Shown here: piece after piece, positions 11,425 to 24,218 of the stretch
Layout: every line of letters starts with the position of its first letter
Position numbering within the stretch: the first letter of the stretch is position 1
Position numbers and translations under genes: made by a program
Notes under the pieces: model-generated
The model's database searches: none
Seen by the model: only the letters and a program-made list of their open reading frames with translations
Told to the model about the DNA's origin: nothing
NCBI GenBank assembly: GCA_965153455.1
Contig: OZ234495.1
Coordinates: 11,900,875-11,964,874 of the forward strand
DNA from: Sphagnum compactum
Taxonomy: Eukaryota; Bryophyta; Sphagnopsida; Sphagnales
DNA length: 64,000 nt
Reading direction: 5' to 3'

Positions 11425-12780
11425 CTAGGAAACATAAATAATCTCCTTTTGAACAAACTCACAAATGAAGATCTTGCGAAGCTTCACAGCACTGATCAAC
11501 ATGGACAAATCACAACATGAAGCATTGTTCCCATTTAAACTAGTTAGGGGTCCAACTTTGGTTTCATTACAAATTGTGAGGACGCTAAAAAAATAAGCCA
11601 TGTCTTCTCTCGTCCAACCCTCCTCCTTATGCATGAAGTTGGGATTTGTCCAACCTTCTTCTTGTTGTGGAGAGTCACGATTCACAAAACCATGTCGAGG
11701 AGGTGCATCTAGTGTAATAGTGACTGAAAATGAATTTTTTGTAAATCCATTTTGGAAATAAATTCTGTACCAAACATGATGGATCTTAAAGTAATTGTTC
11801 TTGTGTTGCCAAGGACCTGGAACACATTCTAGAGGAATCAATCGTTGAATTCGGTGTTTTTCCAAATTGAATCGGATGTTGGAATGCATGGGACACAATT
11901 TCAACCTCTTTCTTGAAGTTTCACCTGTAATAAAATTGGAACAAGTGAACCCATTCGATATAGTTGACATAAAAGTGTACCAAAACAACTTGTTTTTTCT
12001 TCTCACGCATAATACCGAAATGGACATTTTCACTATGCGACATATCCAATATTGAGTTGATCTCCACACCTTGTTTGCTTGGAAGGAAAACACATCAAGA
12101 AAAATCACAATTACACTAGCAACTGCAGACCAAAAATCAAAATGGCGAGCTTGTAGAACCAAAGGCCAGATTGAACTGAACCGAAGGAAATTTTGGTTCA
12201 AAACTTCTATGGAGGAATAATCAAAGAAACATGGAACTCCGAGCATGGCCTCATATCCTCCCCCACGCATCACATGATCCATGGCATGCAAAAACCCAAC
12301 TTTTCTTATCAAATGCCCGTTGGGCCATAACAAATCATCTGCCATACCAAACTTGACTTTATATTGGATGATGAATGTGTGAAGTAGTACCATGTGAGAA
12401 GCTCGGACCCGGTCAGTGACATAGATGGTAGCATAATTCTTGAATGTGACCTTGTAATTATGGGCCTCATCATCAATCTTTTCCATCGTCACCCCATCCA
12501 ACACATGAAGTGCATTGGGGATAGGATCCAAGGGGATATCTTTCAATAAGATGATTTTCCGAACCTTGAACCATGAATCCAAACCATTCCACAGGGATGA
12601 GAATAAAACATAAGGTAGTCGACAATACTTAGCTGTTCTAAGGAATTGCCAAATTGCGTAAAAGAGTTGAAACCAAAGAAAATATTGAAGCAACTTGGTG
12701 AAAACATGACTAACATTAGGTCGCACAAAGCTCATTTTAAAAATAACAACAACAACAAAAATTTGTTGAAAATTATTCAA
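11425..12780 (-). CDS. Uninterrupted 451-aa ORF of unknown function
   Basis: This is by far the longest single open frame in the window, with no internal stop across 1.36 kb of sequence where stops are otherwise frequent. The first ~60 residues are rich in F, V, I and W (for example LLQYFLWFQLFYAIWQF). A second hydrophobic stretch lies at about residues 216-235 (FWSAVASVIVIFLDVFSFQA). The middle is mixed and basic (RKRLKLCP near 290). A short direct repeat EEGWT occurs twice near residues 374 and 386. I recognise no catalytic motif, zinc finger or transposase signature. It lies between the two large duplicated blocks in transposon-rich DNA. It could be a lineage-specific gene, a protein of an unrecognised mobile element, or one exon of a larger gene. 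The start at 12780 is simply the first ATG. Confidence 0.5.
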   Translation of the reverse strand: MNNFQQIFVVVVIFKMSFVRPNVSHVFTKLLQYFLWFQLFYAIWQFLRTAKYCRLPYVLFSSLWNGLDSWFKVRKIILLKDIPLDPIPNALHVLDGVTMEKIDDEAHNYKVTFKNYATIYVTDRVRASHMVLLHTFIIQYKVKFGMADDLLWPNGHLIRKVGFLHAMDHVMRGGGYEAMLGVPCFFDYSSIEVLNQNFLRFSSIWPLVLQARHFDFWSAVASVIVIFLDVFSFQANKVWRSTQYWICRIVKMSISVLCVRRKNKLFWYTFMSTISNGFTCSNFITGETSRKRLKLCPMHSNIRFNLEKHRIQRLIPLECVPGPWQHKNNYFKIHHVWYRIYFQNGFTKNSFSVTITLDAPPRHGFVNRDSPQQEEGWTNPNFMHKEEGWTREDMAYFFSVLTICNETKVGPLTSLNGNNASCCDLSMLISAVKLRKIFICEFVQKEIIYVS

Positions 12781-13410
12781 ACTAACAATCTAAAACATGA
12801 ACTAGGCAAAACAATCAACTTGGATGTGTCGAAGAATGTAACTCATGAATTTTCATGAAACAATTGACATTACAACGGACCCATTATTAAGAAAGATGTG
12901 TATTGAAAGAGAAAAATGTACCATAAAACATTGGCATGCACTGTCCAATAATCTAAAAGAGACTTGACAAAAATAATCATTCGCTCAAAATTTGAAAAGA
13001 CAAATTCAAATTGGAAGATAGAAGTTGGAGCTTCAACCCAATAAACAAAAAACTTGAACACATATATTATGATTGCATATCTAAGTAGAAAAACAATTTA
13101 AAAGCAAGCAAGGAAGCTACAGAAAACCATAACTCGAATAGTGTACAAAGTTTGCACAAGGAAGAGAATGAGGAGAAAAGTCATAGTATTGTTCAATCTC
13201 AATAATGTCATCGAGCCCCAACTCAATCTACAATTCTCCAACAAGATCCAAACCATCAAACTTGGTTCAACTAGGTGGTGTTATTGGTCAAAGTGATCGG
13301 TTTAAACAAAAACACACCATACAACATGGGAAACATGAGAAAAGCAATATGCACCACAAATGCACTTGAGATTTCTAGATGTGATCTTCAACATGGATTT
13401 TGGTGGGTCT
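12781..13410. other. Spacer upstream of the 451-aa ORF
   Basis: The sequence is AT-rich and lies on the 5' side of the minus-strand ORF. Only short open frames are present, with no recognisable motif. Any promoter of the ORF would lie here, but I cannot assign one. Confidence 0.35.
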
Positions 13411-13672
13411 CACAATCCATCTTAACCTTAAGCACATGCTTTTGTGAGAACAATCTTTTGCACTGTTCATTTTCAGTCGGTTAAGGTCAAGACGACACTC
13501 GCGACCCATGCTTACCTGAGAACAATTTTTTTTTGTGGTAAAGGTCAAGACGACACTGATGACCCATGCTTTCCTGAGAACAATTTTTTTCCACTGTCTG
13601 TTTTCAAGTGGTAAAGGTAAAGTCAACACTCATGAACCATGCTTTACTGAGAACAATTTTTTTCCACTGTCA
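13411..13672 (+). repeat. Tandem repeat, about 3.5 units of 58-73 bp
   Basis: The unit contains GAGAACAATTTTTTTCCACTG followed by GTGGTAAAGGTCAAGACGAC, ACACTCATGACC and CATGCTTTCCT. Copies of GAGAACAAT occur at about 13446, 13519, 13577 and 13650. Spacing varies because the poly-T run and the CACTGTC part are partly lost in the second unit. It is non-coding. Confidence 0.8.
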
Positions 13673-15135
13673 GTAAATAAGACACCAATAAAGCTCTAGA
13701 TGAACAACTTTAACATAACATCAAAACATATAATACACAGATGGACAACATTTTCTAACAAAAGGCGCCAGGCACCCAATTGTCTTTTGTTTGGACATGA
13801 CTTGCTTGCTTTAAATCCAAGACATGTGATTGAGCCTGTTTCTATGCCAGATTGTCCAAAGGTGTGATAAAGTTATTCTTCACATGCCCAATTGGTCCAG
13901 TACGACAAAGGATGTCCTTATACATCAAGTGATGTCAATGGATTGTGAGTGAATTCATTTGTGGCAGGGAATGGGACCTAGTGAAGAAGTAATGAATTCA
14001 CTGGTGTAGTGAATTTGGTGCAGTCTTTTAAAAGTTGGGCTAACTTGCTAGTGAAGAAACATGTGATGGTGCATCAATTGGTGGTCCATTAAGTCCTTTT
14101 GGCAGGCATTGATTTTCACGGTTGTGAGGACTTTGTGAACATGTGGCCCAAATTATGACAGTTTGTAGTGTACACCATTGTCCCACAGTTTTTGTCTTCA
14201 TAATCTCCCTGGCTAAAGTGGCAGGTAAAAGCCCAAAGTCCAGTGTGTGACAAGAATAAGCAGTACACAAACTCAGGTTATGCCCTGTTTGGACCAAAGG
14301 CCTTACTGTACATTAAGCCCACAAAGAAATATTTTTCTTGTTTTTCATTTTACAGTTTTTTTATGGCATGAAAACTTTTAATTTCATCTTTGTCAATCAA
14401 CACACTACTCAGAACTTCACAATTCAAAAAATTCAACAAAAGGTATTTTATGCTTTAGTAAGATTCATGAAATTAAAATTTTTTTAAGTTCATTATGTTG
14501 AGAAAGGAATCCATTTTTTGGCACTTCCTGGATTTTTTGAGCCTGGTGGATTGCCCTTGGCCAGGTCCTCACATCCAGTAAGAGCCTCAACAGGATTCCT
14601 TATCCTATATAGTCCAGCTTCAAAGACTGAGGCTGGATCTGGTATTCCGACATCAGATCTGCTCAGTTCCTGCACACAAGCAGAAAGTAAAGAAATATCA
14701 AAAGACCACGGGAGAATTTGTTTTTTATCTTAAAAACTAAAACAAGAAGAAAGAAAAGAACCTACTCATATAAGGAAAAGACATTTTAAAATATAATATT
14801 CTTCCTTGAAAACAGAAGATGCTTCTCTTGAAGTGGAGTGAATCTTGGCTTTTAAATGTCACCTCCAAATACACTATGCAATTTCTAGAGGTGCTTTATG
14901 AAAGGTGAGATGAACTCCAATGCTCTAGCAGCCATTTCATTAAAAAAATCTAGTGATACCCACTTCCTCCTATAACGGAGTACTTTTTGTATTTTTCCAC
15001 AAGGCTGACCTGAGAGGCACTTATTTTTAAACGCCCTGCTCTGAAGTTGTTACCCTGCACCTAATTATTTTGAACTTTGATGATGAAAAATCGATGTCCG
15101 CTTGAAATTTGCTATACAAAACAATGTTAGGTTGT
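13673..15135. other. Spacer, no recognisable gene
   Basis: Short frames occur on both strands near 14040-14733. One overlapping pair at 14493-14733 spans a slightly GC-richer patch (TTTTTTGAGCCTGGTGGATT). No conserved motif is visible. The right edge meets the second duplicated block at about 15136. Confidence 0.4.
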
Positions 15136-17227
15136 ATCTTTTCAGCTCGGAGTGTTTAATTTTTCATTGCGTATGTTCACCTTAACTAGGCCACACCCAA
15201 CCATCCTATGACTATTTCAATCAAGGCTCTTGACTTTAGAATCCATATGAGATTTGGTGCATCCACCCTAAATAAGCTACACAATGAAGTTTTAGGAAAC
15301 CGATTCAAAGTGACATGTGTTATCACATAATTGGGAATTTCATTTGTCATTGATCATGCCATAATCAAGATTGTCAGAATCTTTCCCACTGTTTTAGTCA
15401 TGAGGTTTTTATTGGAAGGCTAGAATATGTGTGTTTTATTTGTTGTAACACATTGGAGATTTTGAAGCATGCCTTGGAAGAATTTTCATAATGGTTGTAT
15501 TGTTTTTGCCTGTAATTCAACAAAAAACTTGCACCTTTTAAGATCATTTAAACCACTGCATGGAGGTCCTAGAATCCCCATCACAACATTCATTTTGGGT
15601 AACACACCAATGTAATTTTTTTTAAGGTGGCTTCTAGCTATCAACAACATAGAAGAAATGGGGATAGTTTGTTTTACTTGGTGAAAGCATTTTGATTACA
15701 TGGCAAAAATTAAAAGTAGATTTGTGCTTACTAAAGTGAAAGAATTTTGCCATCAAGTGGCAATATATTTATTTCATGGACAGAAGTTCCTAGCTCCACT
15801 TTAAAAGTTAGAAAAAAACATATGGTGATGCAAGCAAATTTGATTGCATGAAATTTGGGACCTTAAACCCTTGATCTCCCACATTATCTACTTTGGAAAT
15901 CATAAGATTGAATCCTAAGATGTACACAAAAGGAGTAAAAACTAGATGTACATAAACTACTAAATTTATTGCAACATAAAATTTATTTATTTTAAAACTT
16001 TCTCAAAACTATATTTAGTTGACTTGGGCTTTGAAAATAAAATAAGTTAAGAGAATCATGAATATCAAATTGCTTCGTATTTGTTAGAGTGAGTAAATTG
16101 ACATTAATCACATTACAAAACTCGTTTAAAACACCCTAGTTGATAATAATACATCATTTATTTTATTAATTCAAAAATTCAATTTCAATTTTGTGGATAA
16201 ATAAATTCAACATTTAAAGCATTTACATTTTTAATTGAAAAAAATTTTACATTGTACACGCATCTTAATAATCACCATTATTGTAACATGATGTACAATC
16301 AAAGATTTAAAGATAATTCACATATAAGCTTCATGATTTAAAATGAAATTGAAAAACAAATTGATGAAAGATTGTTTTTGTACATATATACATTGATATG
16401 CAAATTTCATTGACAAATTCCAACTAAAAGAAATATTTCTTAGTCCTTTTGTTAAAACAACCATTCTATGACAAGCAATTACATGTTACAAATGTATTCC
16501 ACAAGACTATTACATCATTCTTATTTGCACTAATTTTTCAACATAATGATTAAATTAAAATGTGAACCACTTTTAGTTTCACATTTTGACCATAAATTGT
16601 TTCCAATCATGTCCCCATATCATTCAATTGTGGCTTGCAATGAAACTATAAAACTATAATAGTTTTTTTATCTACATCATACCATGGAAACACCTAAGAA
16701 ACAAAAATACAAGGGGAAGTTATTGACCAATGTTAGTAGGTTCCCCAATTGGAGTGTTAAAGTAAAGAGGTTTAGGTTCTAGTTATTGTGATTTGGACTT
16801 GAATTAACACCCTTTTGGTGGAACCAACATAAGAACCAAACCATGAAACTAGCCTTTTTTCTAGATCTAAAACAAACCAAAACTTTCCAAAAAAATCATG
16901 AACATATTCATGTTTTTAATATAAGCTTGTTTTTTTTTTCTTGAAAGTTTGACAAGTAGGCTAAATTATATAGGTACTTGATTGGTTTTAATTAGTTATA
17001 AAATTTCATATCTATTTGATTTCCACTTTAATTAATTGCAAGACTTTGTACCTCTACAACCTCCAATAAGGAGGTTGTGTATTGTGTACATGGAACTAAA
17101 CTTGGTTTTCAAATTGGGCTCGAAGGTTCATGGTTTTGAAAAAATATGCCAAAACCAAAATCAAAAGGTTTAGAAATTTGAAAAATTGGGCTCAAACTTG
17201 CACTTGAAGAACTTGCCAAAAAGGTTT

Positions 17228-17637
17228 TTTGTGTCGTACACACCAATATCAACGCCTACAACTACCATTGCCATCACATTCACAATACATAACACATAAC
17301 ACATTAACACCTTGAATGGTACACAACATCTAAACTCAAGACGAAGCTCACTTGTAAACACACACAAGAATCCAAGCCCAAAACATAACACCAAAAACAT
17401 AGAAACCTTGCAAAGCAAAAATAAATTCCGTGCATAAGATAAAACTTGCAAAAACATGAAACAACTATGTCTAGAATTTGATGATTTAAAATTACACTCC
17501 ATGGGATTTTATCCCAAAACCAATTATTTTGAACAACGTTCACACTCAAATTGGTTCAAGCCAAATTAATTAACTTAACTAACCCAATTTAACATAATTA
17601 CAACCTAACTGGGTATTAAATTAAAACTTTTGGCATT
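17228..17637. mobile_element. ~410-bp insertion of unknown type in copy 2
   Basis: Alignment to copy 1 breaks at AAAAGGTTTT (about 17226) and resumes at ATTGTCAAAATTGAAAT (about 17638). The inserted segment begins TGTGTCGTACACACC and ends TTTTGGCA, so TG...CA termini like a solo LTR are possible, but no clean target duplication is seen. Open minus-strand frames across it match no family I know. Confidence 0.45.
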
Positions 17638-17925
17638 ATTGTCAAAATTGAAATTGAATGTCTTCTTAAAATAAGAAGAATTGACCAACATTCATATTGA
17701 CCCATTAGAACTTGGAGTACAATAAACCTTGATGTTCCAAATTTGTCCCATCATTATCCATCTACATGTTGTTTGCATAATTACTATCTTCCCCATCACC
17801 AATCATATTAAAATTTAAAGTTGTTAAGTTGTAGCACCACTCACAAAGTTACTCATAAAATTCATGAACATTTAACTTTACATAATAATGGTGGGAATAC
17901 TTGGTTCCTTAAACAAACATTTTTA

Positions 17926-18518
17926 TTGCCCCAAGTTAATAGACAGGCATGTGTAGATTTTGCATGCATCCATCCAATTGATGTGTTGTTTTGAAGTCCA
18001 CCCATCTATTTGTTGGGTAACTAGTTTAATCATGCCTCTTATCATTTTTATTTTTTTGGGTTGTCACTTGCCGTTTTGTATCACAAGGTTTCATATCACT
18101 ATGAAATGTAGAAAACGTTCATGTGATTAATTTTTTAAAGTAAAAATTGTTTGATAAACATACATATAATTAGTTTCAATTCCTTTAAATATTATTAAAA
18201 GGAAATTCTTAAAAAATTGATTTGAAAGATTATGCAAGAATTGATTAAAATAAAACACATCAATTTAAAAATAAATGAAAATTTTAATATAAAATTTTTA
18301 TTTGAGATGAAAAAATTAATTGATTCATTTTATCTCATTTTAAAAACTTCAATAAGGCTATGATGAAAATTTAATAACAAAAATCATAATAAAATTAATT
18401 TTTAGTTGATTAATTTTTAATATTGTTGTTGATTTTTATGTTATCAAAAATTATTATTGCCTTAAGATAGTAAACATGCATATATGATTTTAGCTTTTAC
18501 CAAGCATGTATGGGGCAA
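17926..18518. mobile_element. 593-bp insertion with 8-bp TTGCCCCA inverted ends
   Basis: Relative to copy 1, extra sequence begins TTGCCCCA (17926-17933) and ends TGGGGCAA (18511-18518), perfect 8-bp inverted ends. A word near the left end (TTATTGCCCCAAG) recurs as a variant near 18453 (TTATTGCCTTAAG) in direct orientation. The interior is extremely AT-rich and non-coding. No matching target duplication is visible, so the class is undetermined. Confidence 0.4.
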
Positions 18519-19572
18519 ACACAACTAGTTCATTCAAGCCTACAGGACTATCTTAGATCCAAACTTTAAACACCCTACAAGAAGTTAACATCTTTCAATA
18601 GAAAAATGTGGTACATAACTATTAACATGTGTAATATCAACCATGCAAAGTGATGATGTAATCACTTGAAATATGAGGAATTAAGAAACTTAACTCTATT
18701 GATGTGGATTGGAAGATAAAACAACTGACAACAAGATCTTTAAAATAGAAAAAAACCCTTCAATTGGCAAAACATTTTTGCATCAATGGTGGGAATTGTG
18801 TCAATTGGCGAATGTGATTGCACCCAAGAAATAAAATTGAGCAATGAAGATGTGACTTTGAGAGGTTCCTTGCACCTTCAACCAATGACGTGACAAAAGT
18901 GAGATGACAAGATGCCATTTCTTGTTTTACCATTTCTCAAAGAAAAGAACCAACTATTTCTTTGGTGTTTTATTGGCGATACTTCACCATCTAAGAAAAT
19001 ACAACACCAATGAATAAATAATTGTGAATGACTTTTTTTTCCTTTAAAGTTTAGCCTTGCAATAAGTCATGAAGATGAATATAAAAATAAAGTTTTCTAC
19101 AATTCCTATCTTTAACTTTTAACACATTGCCTAAGGACACCAATGGTCCATGCACAAGCAACAAGAAAGAACTTAATGATGAAACCCAACAACTTCAAGG
19201 CAATAGAATCATGTTGGTTGATGCAAAATGGTAAGATCAACACCAATTACCAAATTTATAATGCCAATGTAAAGATGGAAACTATATTTAGAAAAGTCAT
19301 AACATGACATAACTTGTACTATGTTGATGAACATTGTAATGACATATTGGTTTGTTAATGCATGACAAACTTTGCAAGTGTCATTGCCATGTCTTGCGCA
19401 CACCCATATGGTTTTGATACATGGTTCCACTTATTGGGCTTGTCAAAGTTCCAATTTTTTGATTAGGAAAAATGGTTGTAGTTCGAAGAAAATGCATGTT
19501 CAATAGACAGTGGTAGCATCTCTACCTATTAGCTTACTTGTTGCCATTGGACTATTTGTCTATGGTGGAGAT

Positions 19573-20963
19573 ATGCCGCCAAGAAGGGCTAATTCGCATC
19601 CACAACTAGGTGGAAGACCGCCTAGAGATTCACCTAATGAAGGATTGCTTGGAGGAAAATAATTTGATCAAGACCCACCTAGAAGACCACCACTTAATCC
19701 ACATGTTGGACTTTAAAAATGGTTAGCACTTGATCCAAGAATATTCATGCCACCATGGTATCCACCAGTTGTAGTTTGTTATGAACCAACTAGTAAATTG
19801 CTATACAAAAAACTTCAATATCCAACCTATGTGAAGGATACTAACTTTGATGTTCACATCAAAGTTTTCAAGAAGGTGATAAGAGCAAACAGGGAGACCG
19901 CGGAAGCTGGCATCATTAATCTGAACTTGGTTTCACTTTAAGAAATAGTATTTCAGAGTGGGGTGAAAACTTTATACAAGATCATCCCAACTGCACATTT
20001 GAAATGTTGGAACAATCGTTTTGTAAGTGTTTTCGAACTATGAAGAATGATGAAAAAGTTTATATGCAATTGGAGAACTTACAACAACAAGATGGCGAAT
20101 GGGTAGAAGTCTACTACGAACGTTTATTGAAACTTACAACATGTTTACAAGTCAAGGCTACTAATGTTTTCCTTATTACAAATTTCAAAGCAAGTTTACA
20201 ACCATACCTTATACTAACAACAATAGGTATGACAAGGGACACCTTTATTAAGCATAAGAAAGTAGTGATCTATGAAAAAAAAGACCAATTATAACAAACT
20301 ATAATGTTTTGTTAACCCAACCAGACTCCAAACTACTTGCACAACCAATAGTCAACTAACTACGATTAAATAACAACTATCTTGTTCAAACTATGGAAAA
20401 ATAAGTCATGCCAAGGAAACCTATCATAACAAAAAAATGGAAGAAAACAATAATACATGTTGTACCAACCAATGTAGCTAAACTTGTAGCTGAAGTAATT
20501 GCACAACCTGTTAAACTAGCTAGAGTACCTTTACAATATCCTTGATCTGTTTTAACATTGAACATTGTGCATTGGATTGTCCTAGAAAGACAAAAGTTCA
20601 AAACATGTTCCATACTAAGACAAACATTGCTACTCCTGTAGTTCCAAAAGTTCCTAAACCTAATAATGTACCATTTAATGAGTTGTTGTCACCACACATA
20701 GTCAAGTGCCAAAGCAACATGTATTTAAAAAACGTGAACCGATGAAGGCAAAAATAATAGTTGATTGGTAGATTGAAAAATAAATGTGTGATTCTTTTGT
20801 TCATACTATTAGAGGGTTACAAGCCGGTGATTCTAAATCACAAACACCCATTGATTTAAGTGGATCGCTTCATTCAAATTGGGCTGGTTTACCGAAAATC
20901 GCAAATCAACTTGTTATGTCAATACAAAAAGTATATGGTGAAATCAAATTAAGATACAATTTA
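19573..20963 (+). pseudogene. Ty3-like retrotransposon gag remnant (no pol)
   Basis: The reading begins near 19573 with a basic proline-rich start (MPPRRANSHP) and runs through frameshifts into the retrotransposon gag core. The core includes EWGENFIQDHPNCTFEMLEQ near 19960-20010 and then the open frame 20004-20294, with MQLENLQQQ and VEVYYERLLKL as in Ty3 gag proteins. A zinc-knuckle-like remnant (HCALDCPRK) lies near 20562. No protease, reverse transcriptase, RNase H or integrase follows, and the frame ends at 20963 directly before a polypurine tract. This is a gag-only, decayed derivative. It lies inside duplicated block copy 2 and is missing from copy 1. Confidence 0.75.
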
Positions 20964-20990
20964 TAAGGGGGGTGTTTAATGTCCTCTTTT
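20964..20990 (+). other. Polypurine tract and probable LTR start
   Basis: An AAGGGGGG purine run is followed at once by TGTTTAATGTCC, the expected order of a polypurine tract and a TG-initiated 3' LTR. The same junction in copy 1 (about 3948-3960) reads AAGGGGCTGTTTTAATGTCC. I find no matching 5' LTR in the window, so the LTR length is unknown. The shared segment could be as long as 3.25 kb. Confidence 0.5.
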
Positions 20991-23900
20991 TGTTATCTTG
21001 AGTCAAAACTATACTAGAGTCTATAGTTAGGCTAAAGGTGACAATACTGTACATAATCAGGTTTGCTAGTTGCTATCTACCTCGTGAGGTATTTTCAGTC
21101 ATTTACCTATCTAGTTTTAGAAGTCGATAAGAACAGCAACCTTATAGACAACAGCCAAGTAAACTCGTTCTGCCATGTCCCTTGGAAGGGCCCAAGGGGA
21201 AGGTCTGAAGTTGCATAGATTTATTTGGGCAGGAAGGACTAGTAAGTCGCTCTAAAGTAAACCTAAAGCAAGAATTATTCTCCCGAGACCTTCGGGAAAG
21301 GGTTTTTATTTTACATTGATATATTTGGACTCGAAGGTTCTTTGGGTCCATGAAAAATTATTAGTAAAGTCGCCTCTATGGTGAAAATCTAAGCAAAGGC
21401 CCAAACTTGATTGCAGCACATGCAATTGCCAGCGACTTCAAGCCAACTGAGGGTCTACCTACTTCAAGTGTAGTTTCAGTAGGATGTTGAACATGCCCGT
21501 ACCAACGTTGTGGGTGTCAGTGGGACATGTACTTGTCGTAATGAAAGAATTATAATATTGACAATTGCACATGTGTCCATTATGCAAAGTATTAATGGGG
21601 TGCAAAAGTCAAAGCAAATGCAGACAGATTGCTCACCAAAGCCCGACAAATTAGACAACAGCTGTAGTTGCTGCTTTCCGCATTATTTGTTTACAATTGT
21701 CGGTATTTCACTCTTTGATTCTCCAAGAAGATATCATGCCAGGAATCAAGATATATTATGACAGCTCTTTCGACACCATCCCCAACTTTTAAGATGCCAT
21801 TGTTTGGACTATGCAACCTTTAGTGAGCTTCACACTAATGTTATTAGTAAATTACAAATGGCATCGAAATAAATTATTGGTTTCATCCTCTATACGTCAG
21901 AATACAGCATCAGGGGAAGAAGACATCTTGGGGAGTTCCTTACTAGAGGGCCCCTGAGACTCTAAAAAGGGCCCAGCCCAAAGTTGGAGGTACTGCAGCA
22001 AGATGCCTCCCTTACGTAAGTAAACGCCAGGTCCCAAGAGTAAAACTTTTGGAGAAATTTATCTCATTCTTAGCTTCTAATCGCTTCTAGCGAATATGGA
22101 TAAACCAAATACCCATATCTGAGAAATTAAATTCCACTAAGCAATGGATATGAATATGAATATTACTATCATATAACCACATTCAGATATCATAGAGATT
22201 GGTTAGTTTTAATTGTGATAAGCTCCATCAGATATATATATGTAATGGTGGATATTCAAACTAACTACATCCATATCCAGGTACTGTCCAGAATCATATC
22301 TGCATTTTAAGGTATGACCAGACAACACTAGTTTACATTCCATAATTAGGGTAGGCACATTGGAGCAGGCATTATCAGCATAAAGCATGAAAGATTTTTT
22401 GTTCAAATGCTGGAAGGTGTAACATGTGATGGGTTCTTTCAACTGGAAGGATTCTTCTATGTGGGGAAGTGTTTTCAAATACAAAAACAAAAGAAGTAAA
22501 CCTTGACATGCTTTGTGCATCTTGTGAACAATTGTCTACACATTTCAGCATCTTAAAGTTCCAAATCCTCCCGAAAAGCAAAACTTTGAGAAGGGTATTT
22601 CTGGGAGAGAATGAAGGGTTGGGTCACATCAGACCATGTGAACATCACTAGAAATATTCCCAGCAAGCATTACGTGTAAGCAACACTTACTCATTTTTCA
22701 AAACAATGGGATTAGGTGTCCCCACTCTTCACATGCATGCATGCAATGAGCTATGGCCTCAGGTACATGAATTTGTTACCTTCATGTAAACCTTGGAAAT
22801 TTTTCTCTGTGTTATCTCAGGCCTTAAATGGGGCAAGTGCCCCTATTTGGGGCAATAGGGTAGATAGGCTGGTGAGTGAACACTTAAGAACTCAAAGGAG
22901 GTCAAATCCTCACACATTGTTCCTCTGCTTTTGAAGCTCAAAACACATTTGTAGCTGTCCACCTAGCCCTTCCAAGGTCGATATGGGGTGTTTAGTGTCA
23001 GGGAATTCAGTGTTTGGCGATGGATGAATTAAAAACAGATTAGGATTTCGTGCTTAAAATCTTTGATTGTTGTGTCTTTGCCTTTCCGATGTAGGCCCTA
23101 ATTGGTGCACTCATCAGGTTTTATATCACTCAACACAGGGTAAACATTAGGAACATATGGGGCTGGAATTAGAGAGGGCTCTAGAGTTTTTTTTTCAAAA
23201 TGTTTGAAGCAAATTATCATTCATCCTTTTCCTATGTTTTTCTTGTTGCTCCTTTACTTATGATGCTCAATGAACATTTGTAGCTCTCCGGTTTGCATGT
23301 CCGATGACACAAAAATCACTCAATTTGATTAAAGAATGATGAAATTATAGAAAAATGTTTGGTGATAGGTACATGTTCAATGCTGGGTGGTTTTACCATA
23401 ACACTCCCTGGAACAAGCTTTTTAGAAATAAGGTCCTGAACATTTCAATCCCATGTTTTGACAGGATGCAGTGGCAAGTAACTATGGGGGTTCTAATAAG
23501 GTGACCTTGTACTAGATCATCCATGTGCTTAGAATGTGATTTGTTTATATTTCACCAGCAAAAGACCCCAGCCGCAGTTATATGTTGGTTTTACACATGG
23601 TGTAGTAGGACATTTAAAACCTGTATGAACATTGCAGGTGTATGTTTCGCATTCTTGTGCGGGTTCAGGGCTCAGAACTGTAAATGCCTCTTGGAAAAAC
23701 AAGTGGCTCATAAGATAATGGCTGGTGCCTCTTCTGGCAATATCCAAACCAGCAACAGTTAAAATAAGAAAATGTTCCACCATGGTCCCAAACTATTAGA
23801 GCTACTGTTCAACATTCCTCAAGATATAGGACTGAATGAACGTCCCGATGCAACACCTGGTGAAGACGTCCTCAAAACATGAGGCTAAGTGAATGTTTAG

Positions 23901-24218
23901 AGTAACACTTGGTGAACATTCCTCAAAATGGGGGATCAAGTGAAAATTGCATCATTCTGAAGTCAATTTATTACAAACAAAATCAAATGATAATGAAAAT
24001 GGAATTTTACAGATAAAGTAGCTTGGGTTGTTCACATGGCATGCCACGTCGACTAGGCATGTACAACTTTTAGAATGACATGGCAGTCATGAAACATATC
24101 TGCTGACCTACTGATGCGGATGGTTGCCACCACACTCACCTCCACATTGGATTTTTCTCCCCTGCCTAGCAGGAAGGGATATTTCACATCATGTGAACAT
24201 TACATGTAACTTCCATAA

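Larger units (their letters stand above)
15136..24218 (+). repeat. Large duplicated block, copy 2 (about 9 kb)
   Basis: This is the second copy of the block at 222-7221. It is longer because it contains sequences absent from copy 1: 17228-17637, 17926-18518, about 200 bp near 18760-18960, and about 1.5 kb of gag-bearing sequence (19430-20945). It lacks the 1623 MITE and about 130 bp corresponding to 3190-3320. The shared right half (20965-24218 against 3953-7221) is the better-preserved part. Many differences are clean insertions or deletions, so the two copies have had separate histories. Confidence 0.85.

Noticed and set aside
222-24218. The two large blocks as the two LTRs of one giant retrotransposon with 7222-15135 as its interior
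   Set aside because: The blocks contain a gag remnant and a polypurine tract inside copy 2, which an LTR should not. No TG...CA ends, primer-binding site or matching target duplication was found at the edges.
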